Shown here: positions 5,828 through 8,273 of the stretch, piece after piece | Position numbering within the stretch: position 1 is the stretch's first letter | How the letters are laid out: every line of letters starts with the position of its first letter | NCBI GenBank assembly: GCA_023269245.1 | Contig: JAHFMB010000040.1 | Span: forward strand, 1 to 8,273 | From: Candidatus Tayloriibacteriota bacterium | GTDB taxonomy: Bacteria; Patescibacteriota; Minisyncoccia; Phycocordibacterales; PALSA-1337 | Reading direction: 5' to 3' | Length of the DNA: 8,273 bases | The notes under the pieces: generated by a model | Seen by the model: only the letters and a program-made list of their open reading frames with translations | Databases searched by the model: none | What the model was told of the DNA's origin: nothing | Position numbers and translations under genes: made by a program

Positions 5828-6287
5828 AACTACGGTAAAATCTCGAAAGAAACATACCATAACCATCTGCTCGAGCGCTTCGTTCTATCCGCAGGTTGTG
5901 GCTATTGAAAAAGAGCTCAAGCGGATGGGTTTCAACGTTCTTATTCCATTGACCGCACATAAGATGAAGAAGACAGGTGATTTTAATGTGGAGAGATATA
6001 AAACATGGTTTGCAGATGCAAATACCTATGCTCGGAAAACTTTTTTAACGAAGCATCATTTTCACAAAGTGGTAAAAGGTGACTCAGTCCTCGTCCTCAA
6101 CTATGAGAAAAATGGTAAACAGGGGTATATTGGCGGCGCAGTTTTATCGGAAATGGCCATAGCGCTTCATTTTGGCAAAAAAATCTATGTCCTCAATCCA
6201 TTGCAGGAAGATATCGGTTACAAAGAGGAACTCCTGGGCATGATGCCGGTTATTTTGAATGGTAATTTGAATCTTATAAAGAAATAA
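5808..6287 (+). CDS. Nucleoside 2-deoxyribosyltransferase-like protein (first of tandem pair)
   Basis: The protein is 159 residues and starts inside the end of the NUDIX gene (20-base overlap). The frame stays open upstream to 5610, but that extension lies over NUDIX coding sequence and is not protein-like here. It has a Rossmann-like NDT-type layout: a first strand TITICSSASFYP (about 17-28) and the helix VVAIEKELKRMGFNVLIP. The region around GDSVLVLNYEKNGKQGYIGGAVLSEM (91-116) follows, with E115 at the position of the catalytic Glu of NDT enzymes, then KKIYVLNPL. NDT enzymes exchange or hydrolyse the base of deoxynucleosides, but many relatives act on other nucleotides or NAD, so the substrate is open. 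It is clearly paralogous to the next gene in the C-terminal half (YIGG.VL.EM; KK....L; LNGNLN versus LKGDLN). Confidence 0.65.
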   Translation: MKTGNNKTTVKSRKKHTITICSSASFYPQVVAIEKELKRMGFNVLIPLTAHKMKKTGDFNVERYKTWFADANTYARKTFLTKHHFHKVVKGDSVLVLNYEKNGKQGYIGGAVLSEMAIALHFGKKIYVLNPLQEDIGYKEELLGMMPVILNGNLNLIKK

Positions 6288-6304
6288 TTTTTGATCCAAC
6301 TTGT

Positions 6305-6742
6305 ATGAAAGTATACGTATTAGGAAGCAGTCACTTTATGAAGGAAATGGTTGCATCCAAAGACCGTCTGCGGGAACTTGGGTATGACGGCTGGATTCAC
6401 CCTGATTATGAGGCATTTGTGAGGGGTGAAAAGCAGGAAATTCTCCGACGCGCTTTTAATGGAGAACACGCCGCGATAAAGCGCGAGAATAATTATCTGA
6501 AAGTCCATTACCAACATATTCTCGAAAGTGATGCCATATTGTTTGTAAATGCAGAAAAGAAGGGTCAAAAAAACTATATCGGCGGCAATGTCCTCATTGA
6601 AATGGGTCAGGCGTATGTAAACAATAAGAAAATGTTTTTGCTCTACGACCTTCCCCGTGATTCTGCATACATTGAGGAGATTGAATCGATGGACCCGATC
6701 TGTCTCAAGGGTGATTTGAACAACATCAAAAAGTACATATAG
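6305..6742 (+). CDS. Nucleoside 2-deoxyribosyltransferase-like protein (second of tandem pair)
   Basis: This 145-residue paralogue of the preceding gene begins 17 bases after it. It has a short first strand MKVYVLGSSHF (1-11), the helix VASKDRLRELGYDGWIHPDY, a central region that likely contributes to the substrate pocket, then DAILFVNAEKKGQKNYIGG (76-94) and VLIEMGQAY (96-104). E99 is the likely catalytic Glu equivalent. The end is KKMFLLYDLP and a conserved tail ICLKGDLNNIKKYI. Compared with its twin it lacks the basic N-terminal extension of about 15 residues and diverges in the middle, suggesting different substrates or a hetero-oligomer after an old duplication. No Shine-Dalgarno sequence and no clear promoter precede it, so it is probably part of the operon. 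It is likely soluble and cytoplasmic. Confidence 0.65.
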   Translation: MKVYVLGSSHFMKEMVASKDRLRELGYDGWIHPDYEAFVRGEKQEILRRAFNGEHAAIKRENNYLKVHYQHILESDAILFVNAEKKGQKNYIGGNVLIEMGQAYVNNKKMFLLYDLPRDSAYIEEIESMDPICLKGDLNNIKKYI

Positions 6743-6749
6743 AATGTAC
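6733..6749 (+). terminator. Weak hairpin across the stop codon
   Basis: GTACAT (6733-6738) and ATGTAC (6744-6749) form a perfect 6-base stem around ATAGA, which holds the stop codon of the second NDT-like gene. A short T run (6759-6763) starts ten bases later, too far for a typical intrinsic terminator. It may be a weak terminator, an mRNA 3' end structure, or chance. Confidence 0.2.
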
Positions 6750-6771
6750 ACTCGGCCCTTTTTAATGACCG

Positions 6772-6799
6772 TTTACAATAACAGTTATTATGGTAATCT
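6772..6799 (+). promoter_or_regulatory. Possible promoter with palindrome ahead of the DUF4406-like gene
   Basis: The 79-base gap 6743-6821 is the only spacer of that size within this run of genes. TTTACA (6772-6777) could be a -35, with a weak TAATCT (6794-6799) as -10 at 16-base spacing. Between them lies a perfect palindrome AATAAC-A-GTTATT (6777-6789) that could bind a regulator. The -10 matches consensus poorly and the palindrome is AT-rich, so support is modest. Confidence 0.3.
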
Positions 6800-6821
6800 T
6801 CGTGCCAGACCCATTTGACTT

Positions 6822-7343
6822 ATGAGTACGAGATTGAATCCTGCACTGGTACACTATCGTTACTGGACGCCAGCCGATCACGAGAACATCAGACTTGCTG
6901 GGCTGTGTCTGCGTAAAAACCGCGACGTCGCTATGTCGGTCATTTCCCGGATGCCGCCGAGTATTCACATGGCCTCAGGACCGATGACCTCGGGTGGTCT
7001 TGGAAGCTTTGAGGCGAACATGGAGCTGTTCTACCGCACCGTCGAATATCTCATTGTGACGGAAAAACGGAATGCGTTCAGCCAAGTGCCCTTCGAAACG
7101 GGGATGGTGGCTTTCCACCAAGGGTGGGTTGATCTTGTCGGAAAAAGAAAGTACTGTTGGCCCATTCTGCTGGAATTCTACGAAATGCTCTTTGCAACCG
7201 GCAAGTTTGACACCCTTCATTTCATTCACGGTTTTGAAAGCTCGATCGGCGCTCGTTGGGAATATGACCAGTGTCTGAAACGTGGGATCAAGATTAGGAG
7301 ACTTCCCAAGAGTCTTTCTCATGAGCTAATGAAAGCTCGGTGA
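6822..7343 (+). CDS. DUF4406-like protein of the nucleoside deoxyribosyltransferase fold
   Basis: The core of this 173-residue protein resembles DUF4406/NDT-like proteins. Residues 47-59 (SIHMASGPMTSGG) match the first strand and glycine loop of the 'SGPMTG' type. SFEANMELFYRTVEYL (62-77) matches the following Asn-containing helix. FDTLHFIHGFESSIGARWEYD (129-149) matches the family block in which the Glu after GAR (E147) is the catalytic equivalent, followed by KRGIKIRRL. An N-terminal extension of about 45 residues (HYRYWTPADHENIRLAGLCLRK) and a longer middle (about 80-125) are not typical and may form an extra lid. Activity is unknown; base exchange or hydrolysis of a nucleotide is the family-level guess. 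It follows two other NDT-fold genes after a 79-base gap and is closed by a strong terminator. Confidence 0.65.
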   Translation: MSTRLNPALVHYRYWTPADHENIRLAGLCLRKNRDVAMSVISRMPPSIHMASGPMTSGGLGSFEANMELFYRTVEYLIVTEKRNAFSQVPFETGMVAFHQGWVDLVGKRKYCWPILLEFYEMLFATGKFDTLHFIHGFESSIGARWEYDQCLKRGIKIRRLPKSLSHELMKAR

Positions 7344-7367
7344 GCCCAAGGATGCTCTATAGTTTTG

Positions 7368-7400
7368 AGGCAGGCAGAAGCCCTTTCTGCCGCCTTTTTT
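7368..7400 (+). terminator. Strong intrinsic terminator
   Basis: GGCAGAA (7373-7379) pairs with TTCTGCC (7385-7391) around a five-base loop. The stem extends with AGGC (7368-7371) to GCCT (7392-7395) past a bulged A, and TTTTTT follows (7395-7400). It ends the gene run stopping at 7343 and insulates the downstream uracil-DNA glycosylase gene, which has its own promoter. Confidence 0.85.
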
Positions 7401-7415
7401 ATTACTTCAAAATCC

Positions 7416-7424
7416 TGCTATCAT
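7416..7424 (+). promoter_or_regulatory. Extended -10 promoter (TGCTATCAT) of the UDG gene
   Basis: TGCTATCAT is an extended -10 (TGn plus TATCAT at 7419-7424, five of six consensus bases). It ends 6 bases before the ATG at 7431, again predicting a leaderless mRNA. It sits just after the upstream terminator, as expected for a new transcription unit, and it argues against a longer start at 7365. Confidence 0.6.
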
Positions 7425-7430
7425 AGCTCC

Positions 7431-8039
7431 ATGACCAAGACAGATAAGATGCGTGCCATCCGCGATGAGATTCTCGTGCTCAGAAATTCTCCTTTGTACG
7501 AATATCGCGTCACCAATAGTTTCTTTCCCGTAATAGGTGAGGGAAGTCACGATGCAAGAATGATGTTTGTTGGCGAGGCGCCAGGACGAAATGAAGCAAA
7601 GACTGGCCGGCCTTTTTGCGGAGCGGCTGGAAAAGTGTTGGATGAACTACTCGAACATGTCGGTATTCCACGTGAGTCTGTCTACATCACCAACATCGTC
7701 AAAGATCGTCCGCCAGAGAACAGGGATCCTACAACGCAGGAAATAGAAGTTTACGGCCCTTTTCTTGATCGGCAGATAGATATTATCAAGCCGCGAGTTA
7801 TTGTTGCCCTTGGCCGCTATGCCATGGGGTACATCATGAAGAAATTTGACCTTGACCTACAGCTCGAACCGATTTCCCAGGCTCATGGCAAAGCATATCC
7901 GACAAAAACATCCTATGGAGATCTTGATATTGTTGCCCTATACCATCCGTGCGTTGCCGTGTATAATCCGAACAATCTCCCTAATTTAAAAAAAGACATG
8001 GAAATACTCCGTGCGTACCCAGTTAAATTACTACAATGA
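7431..8039 (+). CDS. Uracil-DNA glycosylase, family 4-like, lacking Fe-S cysteines
   Basis: Family 4 UDGs excise uracil from DNA in base excision repair. This 202-residue protein has motif 1 GEAPGRNEA (48-56), the GRPFCGAAG loop (59-67), YITNIVKDRPPENRDPT (85-101) and motif 2 in YHPCVAVYNPNN (171-182). Length and order fit the family (about 200 residues). Classical members bind a 4Fe-4S cluster through an N-terminal CxxC, a Cys in NxVKCRPP and a Cys before PFL.RQI. Here these positions read L17/S20, D92 and Y108. The only cysteines are C63 and C174, so no cluster is expected. The ATG at 7431 is chosen over 7365 because of the -10 box 6 bases upstream and because the longer version would run through the terminator. 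Its stop overlaps the next start as ATGA. Confidence 0.88.
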   Translation: MTKTDKMRAIRDEILVLRNSPLYEYRVTNSFFPVIGEGSHDARMMFVGEAPGRNEAKTGRPFCGAAGKVLDELLEHVGIPRESVYITNIVKDRPPENRDPTTQEIEVYGPFLDRQIDIIKPRVIVALGRYAMGYIMKKFDLDLQLEPISQAHGKAYPTKTSYGDLDIVALYHPCVAVYNPNNLPNLKKDMEILRAYPVKLLQ

Positions 8040-8273
8040 AAAAGAAAACATCCGCAGATTTTATCAACTATCTCAACACAACATGCAATAAGCTTCACAC
8101 GACGTACGAGGATTACTTTTGGCTATCAAATATGGGCGATCATAGTGTCGACAAGAAAATGAATGAAGCCCAGTTGGCGCGTGATGCATTCAGAGCCGAT
8201 AGTACTCTCAAGGCAGAAACAGTCTTCCATCTAAAAAAAGCGACCGGCGAAAATAAGGCTCGCCTCAAACAGT
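8036..8273 (+). CDS. Probable M3-family oligoendopeptidase, N-terminal part
   Basis: The first 79 residues are visible before the window ends. The start overlaps the UDG stop by 4 bases (ATGA), suggesting translational coupling and one transcript from the 7416 promoter. The sequence is polar and helical with no signal peptide or membrane segment. LHTTYEDYFWLSNMGDHSVDK followed by KMNEAQLARDAFRADSTL resembles the N-terminal helical region of M3-family (thimet/oligoendopeptidase-like) metallopeptidases that I recall from Parcubacteria. The zinc motif HExxH would lie beyond the window, so the assignment cannot be confirmed here. If correct, it is a cytoplasmic peptidase degrading short peptides, with no obvious functional link to uracil repair. 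Confidence 0.55.
   Translation, partial: MKKKTSADFINYLNTTCNKLHTTYEDYFWLSNMGDHSVDKKMNEAQLARDAFRADSTLKAETVFHLKKATGENKARLKQ

Noticed and set aside
6320..6751. Minus-strand open frame of 143 codons
   Set aside because: It lies antisense to the second NDT-like gene, whose paralogy to its neighbour shows the plus strand is coding.
5808..7343. Complete antiphage defence operon built on NDT/TIR-like effectors
   Set aside because: No sensor, cyclase, transmembrane killer or phage-linked gene is present. Nucleotide salvage explains the genes at least as well.
7365..7430. Longer UDG start with 22 extra residues
   Set aside because: It would begin upstream of and run through a strong terminator hairpin. 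The leaderless -10 box places the start at 7431.

Overview
The window looks like chromosomal DNA from a bacterium of the Candidate Phyla Radiation (Patescibacteria), most likely a Parcubacteria-type lineage. I base this on recognised sequence style, since no marker gene is present. The MnmA and MltG sequences are of the type common in that group. The left-edge protein belongs to a family I associate with Parcubacteria. Genes are packed tightly with 4 to 20 base overlaps. The code is standard: TGA acts as a stop at 7341-7343 and 8037-8039, so this is not an SR1/Gracilibacteria-type genome. I saw no rRNA, tRNA, CRISPR array, insertion sequence or phage gene, and no gene-free stretch over 300 bases.

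Layout. (1) 3-737: C-terminal part of a conserved protein, possibly linked to a type IV secretion-like or membrane system. (2) 749-1753: MltG, the murein transglycosylase that ends glycan strands. (3) 1826-2317, minus strand: an unrecognised two-helix membrane protein whose own terminator overlaps the mltG stop. (4) 2318-2397: divergent promoter region with a perfect inverted repeat. (5) 2398-3618: MnmA, the tRNA U34 2-thiolase, carrying a GC-rich repeat-bearing in-frame insert. (6) 3642-4382: membrane-anchored NodB-type deacetylase. (7) 4390-5238: ATP-cone plus PD-(D/E)XK nuclease-like fusion. (8) 5243-6742: an Idi-type NUDIX hydrolase followed by two tandem nucleoside-deoxyribosyltransferase-like paralogues. 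(9) 6822-7343: a third, more distant protein of that fold (DUF4406-like), closed by a strong terminator. (10) 7431-8039: a family-4-like uracil-DNA glycosylase lacking all four expected Fe-S cysteines. It overlaps by 4 bases the start of a probable M3-family peptidase that leaves the window.

Functionally, MltG and the deacetylase act on the cell envelope, and MnmA acts on tRNA. From 4390 onward most genes point to nucleotide sensing, salvage or sanitation and DNA repair: ATP-cone, NUDIX, three NDT-fold proteins and UDG. That fits an organism that scavenges nucleotides, but a shared pathway is inference.

The clearest regulatory pattern is at three genes (starts 3642, 4390, 7431). Each has a -10-like hexamer (TATAAT, TATAAT, TATCAT) ending exactly 6 bases before the ATG, as expected for leaderless transcripts. 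No start in the window has a recognisable Shine-Dalgarno sequence. I found no complete new defence or mobile system. The most unusual items are the MnmA insert, the cysteine-free UDG, the trio of NDT-like proteins and the ATP-cone nuclease.
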